From Arenicella sp. (lineage in GTDB: Bacteria > Pseudomonadota > Gammaproteobacteria > Arenicellales > Arenicellaceae), in contig JAESTB010000095.1 in the NCBI GenBank assembly GCA_016763815.1, positions 1 to 12,854 on the forward strand: a DNA stretch of 12,854 nucleotides, given 5' to 3'. How positions within the stretch are numbered: the stretch's first letter is position 1; each line of letters begins with the position of its first letter. The translations under genes were made by a program, and so were the position numbers. This document shows positions 5,555 through 12,854 of this stretch, one piece after another. The notes under the pieces are model-generated. The model was not told the DNA's origin. It ran no database searches and saw nothing but the letters and a program-made list of their open reading frames with translations.

Positions 5555-8500
5555 GACGCCGACATCCGAGTGGCAGACACGGCCGCGTTAGGTGGTTCGA
5601 GCACCATACAATACGTAGCATCATTTACTGACTGCTCAAATCTAACCTTATTAGAGGTAGGAAGTGCCGGCAATCTAGAGCCGGTCGACCTGAATTCGTT
5701 ACATCGTGAAGAGGTCAATTCCAATGTGTGCACTACTACTTTTAGTTTGCACGATGCGCAGCGATTTGAGCCCAGCGTCAGGACAATTGACCGGTCTGGA
5801 AATGACGTAACCCATACTGAGACTTTTGTCGACGAGGGTGTACCTCCTTCGCTGGTCTTTGACCGTGTTGAAATTACGGATGAAGATGATCAGCAAAGAT
5901 TAATAGTGACGATGGATGCTGATGATCTTAACGATATCGCTTATTTGACATTTAATGTCGTTGGTTTAAGAGCGTCGGACCTTAGGACTTCAGGCGGGGT
6001 TGTATCGGAGGCTAGGAAGAATGCCTTTGCTCTCTCAGGACAGACAGACCGGCTTTACCCTTCGCACGACGATCAAACTATATTTCAATATTCCTTATTG
6101 CTAGATCAGAGCTTATCACCCCAAGAGATAGCGTACGATGCGATTATTTTGGTTGATGCTTCAGTGGTTGACGCTGCGGGGAATCACACATCGATTTCAA
6201 AAGTGGCATTTACTGGAGATTCTATCCAAGAGGAAGCACTTGCGCTGATAGTGTCAAGTACCAGTTTAATTATTAATAATTCGCTACAATCCCCAGTGAT
6301 CGTTCCGGCCGTTGAGTTTCAATTCAGAGGTGTCGTTAGTCTCCCGGGGCTGGGTAACAATGTTGGCTACGTATCGTCGCATCCTGATCTAGTCGGCGTT
6401 ACGCAAGCGGGTGTGGTGTTTGCGAAACAAGAGACAGGCGCAATCGAAGTGTCCATCACGGTTAGTTATCCGGGCTTACCAAGTGCGTCAATACCCGTTG
6501 TGGTCGATTTTTCAAAAACCTTAGTCGCTATTTCTCTACAAGGGGTAGACAGCGAAAACCCACTTACTTTGCCTAGCTTGAACTCATATCATTCCCTGCC
6601 TGAGATTCAAGGGGTATTTGATGACGGCAGCCGTACTTCGATTGCAGGCCACTGGACACCGGAAATAACGGTGGTGTCAGCTGCCGCTGCCTTTTTGGAC
6701 ATCAACGACGCAAATGAGTTGCGAGCCAATGTGGCTATCACTGATGTTGCACCAGCGATGATATTGTTATCGGTTCGAGAATTGTCGGGGACAAGTTCGA
6801 TTGTTCCCGTGGTAGCCAGAGATGGTGAACCTAAAATTAGTTTGAACCTTCCGGCGACCATTACCGCGCCGTCAGAACTAACTATCGATGCCGAAGTAGA
6901 AGATGATGTCGGGGTCAACAAGGTTCAGTTTTATCTTGATGGTGCAGCGCTAGCAACGGTCGAAAATTCACCGTTCAATTTAGTGATGCCAATATCGGAG
7001 CAATTTGCCGGACAGACACTAAATTACTCGGCCCGAGTTACCGATAGTGCGGGTCAAAGTACGCTGTCCAGCTCCCATCAAGTAATCGTAGGCATCGCGC
7101 CTGAGGTGGTGATTCCGGACTATAATTTTACGCTACCGATCAATGGGCAACGGGTTGTTGAATCGTCACCTATTACCTTACAACTGGAGTCTTCTTTAGG
7201 GGTTTTACCAGAGGTAGAATCAAGCTCAGGAATTAAAAATGTTGATTTTTACTTTGATGGAACACTGGTAGGAAGTGCGACCTATCCCGGTATTGAGATT
7301 AGGGAAGTAAAGAACCCATCGGGTACGCCAAAACAGGAGATGTTCGAAATATGGAGTGCCGAGGTTAATAGTCCGTCCATTTCAACAACCCAAACATCGC
7401 TCTCAGTTGGAGCCTTTGTTTCTGGTTTGAATGGCTCGGATAATGCACCTACTAAATTGATTCGGATTATTGAGAATAGTCCACCTACTGCTACTATTTT
7501 GACGCCATCGGACGGTGGGCAAGCGACCGTAGGTGAAAATTTATCGATTCGTGTAGAAGTGGTTGATGATTCTCTATCGCTCGGTGCAAAAGTAGAGTTA
7601 TTGCTCAATGATACCGTTGTTGAAGTGCAACAACATACCGGTTCTGGAACCAGTGCAAGTGCATTGATGACCGATTCAACCATTATGAATTTTAACCTAC
7701 CGATTACCGTGGAGGATCTAGGCAGCACTCTTAGTTTGCAAGCGAGGGTGACCGACTATCATCAATCGGTTAATTCTTCGTCGCGTATAAGGGTGCCAGT
7801 AAAGGCAGATCAGGCACCCACGATCGCAATTTCGCACCCCATTAACGGGGCTTCTTTTGTATCCGGATTACCGATCCAATTCAGAGCAAACGCAGTAGAC
7901 GATATTGCGATTGCACGAGTCGAATTCTATGTTAACTCACAATTAGTTGGTACTGATATAAGCGCGCCTTATGCGTTTCTATACCAGACTCAGGAAAACA
8001 TTAGTGTAAGCCAAGTACTGACAATCAGCGCCAAAGTCTACGATTCTAAAGGACAGGAAGCGTCGGGTAATATTGTTGAAGTTACTTTAGGGCAAGATGA
8101 AGAGCCACCTGTGGTTAATATTAGTTCGCCCTTGATTACCGCCGTTGACTCTGGAGAAAGCATCGCGGGGGTTATTGAACAAAGTGAGTTTGTAATCAAA
8201 GTATCGGGTTTTGACAATGTGGGTGTTGTAAAAGCTCAATTAAGAGGCGTTGTCCGCAGCGGAAATCGTTATCTGCTTACGGGAAATCAAAATGATGTGC
8301 TCACTGAAGATGGGTTTCCTGTTGAAGCAATTCCGGGTGTGCTTAGAGCGTATAGCGCGTTACGACTGGTTAGTGCTCCAGAATACTCGAATGTCACTGC
8401 GGCCGGGTTCGACCCTTATCCCATTTCAATTTCTGTGGAAGATGAGGTGGGTAATTCATCGTTGGTAGAGGTTGTTGTTGCTGTCTACCCTGATCAAGCA

Positions 8501-11500
8501 CCAGAAATAGTAAGTGTCATTACAGATAAAACAATTTATTTTAGTAACGATACTGTTTTTAGTGACATTTTACTGCGTGACGATCGAGCCGTTGACGCGG
8601 TTGAAATTGAGTATCGATTAGGTGAATCGGTACTAAGTTCTCATCTATTGAACAGTGATACTGGTTTGGTGCCGATGGCAACTCTGCAAGTGCGGGATTC
8701 GTTCGAACTATCATCACCTTTGATCAATAATGAAGATCAATCATTGACCATCACAGTTACAGCTTATGACGAGTTGGGTCAACGGTCTGAAGAATTGACT
8801 AAATCTATTTCTATCGTTCAAGATAATACTGGACCAATCGCAACTATTTTTGATCCAATACCTGGAACAACGCTTTATAACGGAGATGACTCAATATTTC
8901 GGTTTAAGGCAATTGACGAGAGTGGCTTGAGGAGTGTTCGAATTGAACACGCGGGGAGTGTTGTTTACTCATCAAACCTTTCAGGCAAACAGCACCAGGG
9001 CCAATTTAACCTCATAATTCCAGTCGGCAATGACGAGCTGATTTTTGATATCACCGCCATTGACGTCTTAGACAATGAGTCAAATAATTCCACCGTATAT
9101 GCTATTAACCAAGATCAAGCACCGATTATTTCTGTGCGTCATCCGGCGGCAGGGTCGAGGTTGATTGAAGGTGAACAGCTCACAATTAATGCCTTAATCA
9201 GCGATAATCGATCGTTAGGCTCGGTGGAAATATTTGTATCTGAAAATGGTCAAAAAACATTTTCAAAATACTTCAGTGCCAATCAAGCAAATCAAATAAT
9301 TGCTGATGGGGGTTATTTTAGCGCTAACTTAAGAGTGCCACATAAGCCTGATGGCGGTGACATTGAAATAATTATTGAGGCGATTGATAACGGTGGCTTA
9401 ACGACGCAAAGCGAACTCGACATTATTATTTTAGATGATGTTGAGGCACCTCTGATCAACTTCACATTACCTAGCAATGATCTTAGTTTGTATCCGGGGG
9501 AATCGTTTAATATTGAAGGGATCGCTAGTGATAATATTTTTATTAATCAGTTAGACCTCTATCTAATCAACGAGAGTGAGGAAATTAAACTCGATTGGGA
9601 AATTCTTACACGAACTGATCGAATAGAGCAAATCAGAGTTGCTAACACTAGTTCTTTTGGATCAGTGGTCGCGGCCGAACGGTTTTTTACTGACTATGAA
9701 GGACGAGTTCGAATACCTAAAAGTTATACAGAGCGGGCCAATGAGGAGTTTGATTTAGTAATTCGAGCTAATGATCATGGCATAAACGAAGCCGATTCAA
9801 ATAGTGTCAAGTTAACGATTAAGGCCGATGACGAAGCGCCGATAATAGTGATCGAGAACCCATCGGCCATCGCAATCGATCGACAAAAGCTTAGCCTTGA
9901 ATTTTCAATTACTGACAATGTCTTGAATTCGAGTTATACAGTTTCAGTGATTGATTTTGAAACCGTTGAGCTTCTCTCAGAAACTGAAATTAATTTGGAT
10001 GAAGTTAATATTGTTGAGGCTAATCTATTCGATTTGAATCGATATGTACCTCTGGCGAGTGACGGAACACGTTTTACTATCGTGATCACGGCCACTGACA
10101 CATCCGGAAATGACGTTACCGAAACACGCTTAGTCGATGTGAAACCCGACACAGCGCCTGAAATTAGTTTAACGTTTGTTACTCCCAGTGATGAATTAGT
10201 TCACGGGGCTGTTCTATTTTCAAGAATAGAGGTGGTCGACGATATAGTCGTTGATAGCCACAATTCATTAACGACCTTTTATTCGTCTTTGCGTGGTTTG
10301 GTTGATCCAGATCAGCGAAATATTTTGCACTATAATGAAAGTAGTGATTCTTCAGAGCCGCAGTGGCTAAGCTTTGACTACCCTGAAGCTAGCGAATACG
10401 TATCCGGCGGTCTGTTTATAAATGGGCACGCATTTTGGACGTTTGATGGTGCTACTAGCCGAATAGATTTGAATAGCAGTAGCCGTATCGATTCGCTGCA
10501 GTTTCAATTAAATGACGAGACAGTGGACTATCAAGTTGACCTTTTTTCAGATGATATTTGTGCTGCGGAACATCAACAAGTTTTCATTTCAGCAGCGGAC
10601 TTGCTTGCTAATAATGGGGATCTATCCCTCGCAGAGTTCGGATCCAATTTTGGCAGAATTATAATAACTCCGATTCTTCAAAATGGGGCTCAAAGTAGTT
10701 TCTTAAAACAAATTCGGATTAGTAAGTCTGAATTGCCTGCCAGCTTAGAGTTTGTAGATGTAACAACTAACCGACGAGTGAACACGTACAATAGTCTGCA
10801 ATTGATCGTGGTTGATGACGCCGCAGTGAGTAAAGTTGGCTTAATAAGTAACATGGCGACTATTAACCTTGGTTCGGAATCTTCAGTATCAAACCACTTC
10901 ATTGTGTCCCCGACTGATACCGATATCACCGACATTAGTTTGTATGCTTTCGCAACGGATAGATTTTCATCAGAACGCGGGCCGCAGCCCATCAGCAAGC
11001 TATACCAAGCGAATTTAAGGCTCGATGAATATGATCCCAATATTCTGATTAGCGCCCCAGTCGACGGATCTGGGGTTGTGCCTGGAGAGCTTGTCGAAAT
11101 TGAAGTCGTTACCACAGACAATACTCAAGGCATTGCTAACCTGACATTAAGTGATAATTTTGGAGTAGTAGCTGAGCGCACAGGCGTCTATCAACAAGAT
11201 GACTCCTATAGTTTTCACTATTTAGTTCCCAAAACAAGTCTTGCTGGTGACATTATATTGTCAGTCGTGAGTGAGGATGTTAACGGAAGAAGCGCCGCTA
11301 CGCGGATCACTTTGCCGATTGAATCAAACCGACCACCTGAGTTAACGTTCAAATCCTTTTCGACTAGCCAAAAAACAATTTCTGAACCGGAGCGCGTAAA
11401 TTACGGAGAGTTCTGGATCAGAATAGGTGAAGTATTCACCCTCAATGTCGGGCTGAGAGACGACGCTGCTTTAGTTAGTTACGAAATAAATAGACTTAAT

Positions 11501-12854
11501 CGTGATGGCACAGTGTTTAATGAACACTCTAGATTATTTCAGAGCAGCTGCCCAACATTGCCGGTTAAGTATGTTGCCAATGAGAGTGCTCGGATTCTGT
11601 TCGATCAAACCGAAGCAACTGAATATGAAGTGATTGTTGAAGATAATAGTGGTCATATCACAAGCAGACATTTTTTAATCCATCCTCAAGCAAATATTGC
11701 ACCCGAAATTCGTATAATTACCCCTAGCCAAGACCAATATATTGTAGCGGGTACTTTTCAAATTGAGGTCGCAACGATAGCCGCAGATGACCGAAATTTA
11801 ACAGGTAAGCTCACACTGTTCGCTAATGGGGTAAAACTAAACCAGTCGACTGATGGGGTTTCTTTGACGCAAGGAATAGAAGGTGCTACAGCGGTGGCGT
11901 TGGATTCCATTTACGATGCCTTTGAACGCAAATATGATGTTGAAGTAGCCAATGAATTTGGTAGAAGTAGTAGTGACAATGTGATCACCAGAAGTTTTGT
12001 TTTCGATGTTCCAAGCGGCTTGATACGCAGTAATGAAAACATAGTTCTAACCGCACAAATAGTAGATTCAGAAGGCGCGGTTGGCATCCATGAAATAAGT
12101 TTTATTGGTGCGGCTGACGAAATAAGCCCCGAAGTTTCACTAATCAGCCCTACGGTGGGCTATGGACCACCAGAGTCTTCAGACTTTACGATACGTTATC
12201 GAGGGTTCGACAATGTAAAAGTTAGTCAGCTTGAAATATATAGTGGTTACGGTGCCCAATTGTTAGACGGAAGTTATCAACGCTTAGAGTTTGGGGTCCC
12301 GTTAAGAACGATTACGGATATTCAAGAGGTCGATCATGAACCTATCACCACCAATAATATTGATACCCTCGTTTACGACCAGCTGATTCATGTCGAACGT
12401 TTGTCGGCTATAGCGAATCAGTTTTCAGGTTTACTTGTCGACCAAGTTCAACGATATGATATATGGGTCAGAATGGTCGCGCGGGACCCATCTGGTAACC
12501 AAAGAATTCGTGAAATTAGCTTCCCTGTGAAAATTGATGAGCGACCTGTTCTTGACATAATTAAGCCCTTGGATGGAGGGCGCGTAGTCGAAGCAACGAA
12601 TTTACAGATTGGTGTTAACGCTTATGATGATGTTGGAATTGATTCATTAAGGATGACTGCCAGAGTTGGCGCGCAGGGCAGTGAAATTGAAATATCTAAT
12701 ATTCTATTACGCCAACCTCCCTACGCCTTTAGTGTCGAACTGCCTAATTTTAACCAGGAAAATCCTGCGCAGAATAGATTAGTTATTGAGGTATTTTCTA
12801 TCGATTCATATGGAGCCGCTTTTAATGATCCTGACCAACACACCGCCGTGGAAA
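5483..12854 (+). CDS. Giant secreted Ig-like repeat protein, probable adhesin or surface fibre (3' end beyond window)
   Basis: One reading frame runs from TTG 5483 to the window edge without a stop, at least 2457 codons. The start is fixed by the upstream stop at 5465 and by a Sec signal peptide (residues 1-24). Order of regions: an N-terminal domain with Cys51 and Cys83 (25-118), an Ig/fibronectin-like segment ending in DAAGNHTS (119-247), two BIG2-like domains (253-446), then about 16 Ig-like domains of the Big_7/Big_9 kind (447 onward). Each begins with a D-x-A-P-x-I type linker, followed by D-(D/N)-x-x-(V/L)-x-x-V strands and usually a D-x-x-G-(N/Q) turn. Cysteine is very rare (residues 14, 51, 83, 1693, 2023). 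No catalytic domain is visible. Such proteins usually act at the cell surface as adhesins or scaffolds. The anchor or secretion signal at the C-terminus is outside the window, so function is inferred. The gene is probably controlled by the upstream sigma-kinase pair. Confidence 0.9.
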   Translation, partial: MSQRRLFKLLILICFLSGAGSVRADADIRVADTAALGGSSTIQYVASFTDCSNLTLLEVGSAGNLEPVDLNSLHREEVNSNVCTTTFSLHDAQRFEPSVRTIDRSGNDVTHTETFVDEGVPPSLVFDRVEITDEDDQQRLIVTMDADDLNDIAYLTFNVVGLRASDLRTSGGVVSEARKNAFALSGQTDRLYPSHDDQTIFQYSLLLDQSLSPQEIAYDAIILVDASVVDAAGNHTSISKVAFTGDSIQEEALALIVSSTSLIINNSLQSPVIVPAVEFQFRGVVSLPGLGNNVGYVSSHPDLVGVTQAGVVFAKQETGAIEVSITVSYPGLPSASIPVVVDFSKTLVAISLQGVDSENPLTLPSLNSYHSLPEIQGVFDDGSRTSIAGHWTPEITVVSAAAAFLDINDANELRANVAITDVAPAMILLSVRELSGTSSIVPVVARDGEPKISLNLPATITAPSELTIDAEVEDDVGVNKVQFYLDGAALATVENSPFNLVMPISEQFAGQTLNYSARVTDSAGQSTLSSSHQVIVGIAPEVVIPDYNFTLPINGQRVVESSPITLQLESSLGVLPEVESSSGIKNVDFYFDGTLVGSATYPGIEIREVKNPSGTPKQEMFEIWSAEVNSPSISTTQTSLSVGAFVSGLNGSDNAPTKLIRIIENSPPTATILTPSDGGQATVGENLSIRVEVVDDSLSLGAKVELLLNDTVVEVQQHTGSGTSASALMTDSTIMNFNLPITVEDLGSTLSLQARVTDYHQSVNSSSRIRVPVKADQAPTIAISHPINGASFVSGLPIQFRANAVDDIAIARVEFYVNSQLVGTDISAPYAFLYQTQENISVSQVLTISAKVYDSKGQEASGNIVEVTLGQDEEPPVVNISSPLITAVDSGESIAGVIEQSEFVIKVSGFDNVGVVKAQLRGVVRSGNRYLLTGNQNDVLTEDGFPVEAIPGVLRAYSALRLVSAPEYSNVTAAGFDPYPISISVEDEVGNSSLVEVVVAVYPDQAPEIVSVITDKTIYFSNDTVFSDILLRDDRAVDAVEIEYRLGESVLSSHLLNSDTGLVPMATLQVRDSFELSSPLINNEDQSLTITVTAYDELGQRSEELTKSISIVQDNTGPIATIFDPIPGTTLYNGDDSIFRFKAIDESGLRSVRIEHAGSVVYSSNLSGKQHQGQFNLIIPVGNDELIFDITAIDVLDNESNNSTVYAINQDQAPIISVRHPAAGSRLIEGEQLTINALISDNRSLGSVEIFVSENGQKTFSKYFSANQANQIIADGGYFSANLRVPHKPDGGDIEIIIEAIDNGGLTTQSELDIIILDDVEAPLINFTLPSNDLSLYPGESFNIEGIASDNIFINQLDLYLINESEEIKLDWEILTRTDRIEQIRVANTSSFGSVVAAERFFTDYEGRVRIPKSYTERANEEFDLVIRANDHGINEADSNSVKLTIKADDEAPIIVIENPSAIAIDRQKLSLEFSITDNVLNSSYTVSVIDFETVELLSETEINLDEVNIVEANLFDLNRYVPLASDGTRFTIVITATDTSGNDVTETRLVDVKPDTAPEISLTFVTPSDELVHGAVLFSRIEVVDDIVVDSHNSLTTFYSSLRGLVDPDQRNILHYNESSDSSEPQWLSFDYPEASEYVSGGLFINGHAFWTFDGATSRIDLNSSSRIDSLQFQLNDETVDYQVDLFSDDICAAEHQQVFISAADLLANNGDLSLAEFGSNFGRIIITPILQNGAQSSFLKQIRISKSELPASLEFVDVTTNRRVNTYNSLQLIVVDDAAVSKVGLISNMATINLGSESSVSNHFIVSPTDTDITDISLYAFATDRFSSERGPQPISKLYQANLRLDEYDPNILISAPVDGSGVVPGELVEIEVVTTDNTQGIANLTLSDNFGVVAERTGVYQQDDSYSFHYLVPKTSLAGDIILSVVSEDVNGRSAATRITLPIESNRPPELTFKSFSTSQKTISEPERVNYGEFWIRIGEVFTLNVGLRDDAALVSYEINRLNRDGTVFNEHSRLFQSSCPTLPVKYVANESARILFDQTEATEYEVIVEDNSGHITSRHFLIHPQANIAPEIRIITPSQDQYIVAGTFQIEVATIAADDRNLTGKLTLFANGVKLNQSTDGVSLTQGIEGATAVALDSIYDAFERKYDVEVANEFGRSSSDNVITRSFVFDVPSGLIRSNENIVLTAQIVDSEGAVGIHEISFIGAADEISPEVSLISPTVGYGPPESSDFTIRYRGFDNVKVSQLEIYSGYGAQLLDGSYQRLEFGVPLRTITDIQEVDHEPITTNNIDTLVYDQLIHVERLSAIANQFSGLLVDQVQRYDIWVRMVARDPSGNQRIREISFPVKIDERPVLDIIKPLDGGRVVEATNLQIGVNAYDDVGIDSLRMTARVGAQGSEIEISNILLRQPPYAFSVELPNFNQENPAQNRLVIEVFSIDSYGAAFNDPDQHTAVE
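6239..6820 (+). other. Two BIG2-like Ig domains within the giant protein
   Basis: Residues 253-346 and 347-446 differ from the later repeats. Each opens with a short strand (LALIVSSTSLII; LVAISLQG). A middle part follows of the type seen in bacterial Ig-like group 2 domains (YVSSHPDLVGVTQAGVVFA; GVFDDGSRTSIAGHWTPE), then a closing strand pair (ITVSYPG; LLSVRE). The match is by pattern only, and the second domain is the less certain. Confidence 0.5.
6821..12854 (+). repeat. Array of about 16 diverged Ig-like (Big_7/Big_9-type) protein repeats
   Basis: Repeat units start at residues 447, 537, 667, 776, 872, 1004, 1114, 1211, 1318, 1449, 1556, 1848, 1947, 2071, 2212 and 2352, giving lengths of about 90-141 residues except the 292-residue unit at 1556. 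The start is marked by linkers such as DQAPTIAI, DEEPPVVNI, DQAPEIV, DDEAPIIVI and DERPVLDI. The middle carries DDVGVNKVQFYLDG-like or DDIAIARVEFYVN-like strands. Many units end in turns such as VTDSAGQ, VEDEVGN, AYDELGQ, ATDTSGN or ARDPSGN. The copies are strongly diverged in both protein and DNA, unlike many adhesins with near-identical repeats. The conserved Asp residues at domain junctions could bind calcium and stiffen the rod. Confidence 0.8.
10148..11023 (+). other. Irregular double-length unit interrupting the Ig array
   Basis: Residues 1556-1847 span 292 residues without a normal linker. The unit opens as an Ig domain (DTAPEISL, RIEVVDDIVV). It then contains an atypical, aromatic-rich stretch (WLSFDYPEASEYVSGG, HAFWTFDGATSR), a lone Cys1693 and a segment (SLAEFGSNFGRIIITPILQN) that do not match the flanking repeats. 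A second Ig-like part starts near residue 1752 (PASLEFVDV, VDDAAVSKVGL). It may be an inserted binding domain displayed on the rod, or two fused repeats with an insertion. No family is recognised. Confidence 0.45.

Noticed and set aside
7282..7728. Minus-strand frame of 148 codons, with similar ones at 6607-6921 and 10690-11121
   Set aside because: All lie antisense to the giant gene, whose + frame shows continuous Ig-like domain patterns; the minus frames are low-complexity Ser/Thr-rich shadows.
8250..8468. Plus-strand frame of 72 codons inside the giant gene
   Set aside because: It is in a different frame from the Ig-repeat coding sequence, which remains open through it, and it has no recognisable features.
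6821..12854. Near-identical DNA repeats suggesting recombination-driven length variation of the adhesin
   Set aside because: The protein repeats are strongly diverged and I see no long identical DNA segments between units, so slippage or recombination between them is unlikely.
1..12854. tRNA, rRNA, CRISPR arrays, insertion sequences or attachment sites
   Set aside because: No cloverleaf-like, rRNA-like, spaced-repeat or transposase-like sequence was found on either strand by eye.

Overview
The window looks like chromosome from a gammaproteobacterium, probably free-living or marine. This rests on the recA-recX pair at the left edge, the RecA C-terminal sequence and moderate, slightly AT-rich composition. 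The genus cannot be read from the sequence. All real genes lie on the + strand.

Layout: (1) 1-407, the C-terminal third of recA, cut by the window edge. (2) 461-491, a strong hairpin terminator. (3) 514-1455, recX with an unusual basic N-terminal extension and an acidic insertion. (4) 1456-1786, a gap with no convincing gene. (5) 1897-2481, an ECF-like sigma factor, overlapping by 4 bases (6) 2478-5060, a membrane-anchored Ser/Thr protein kinase with a C-terminal TPR region. (7) 5061-5482, a second non-coding gap. (8) 5483 to the right edge, one uninterrupted reading frame of at least 2457 codons. It starts at TTG with a Sec signal peptide and continues as about 16 bacterial Ig-like domains with no stop before the window ends. 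No start-to-stop ORF covers this frame, so a simple ORF list would miss it.

The likely system is a sigma/kinase/giant surface protein cassette inserted after recX. Three observations support joint operation. The sigma and kinase genes are translationally coupled through GTGA. The sigma factor has Thr where classical ECF factors have the Glu of the acidic D-A-E-D motif in region 2.2; this resembles sigma factors activated by phosphorylation from a neighbouring kinase, as in Vibrio parahaemolyticus EcfP/PknT. The same bipartite motif, GTGACGT-N14-CGAYG, lies upstream of both the sigma-kinase operon (1787-1812) and the giant gene (5395-5420), which suggests one autoregulated sigma regulon. In the proposed circuit, a periplasmic TPR sensor activates the kinase, the kinase phosphorylates the sigma factor, and the sigma factor transcribes its own operon and the giant secreted Ig-repeat protein. 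The gene order, overlap, motifs and domain features are seen directly; the circuit is inference.
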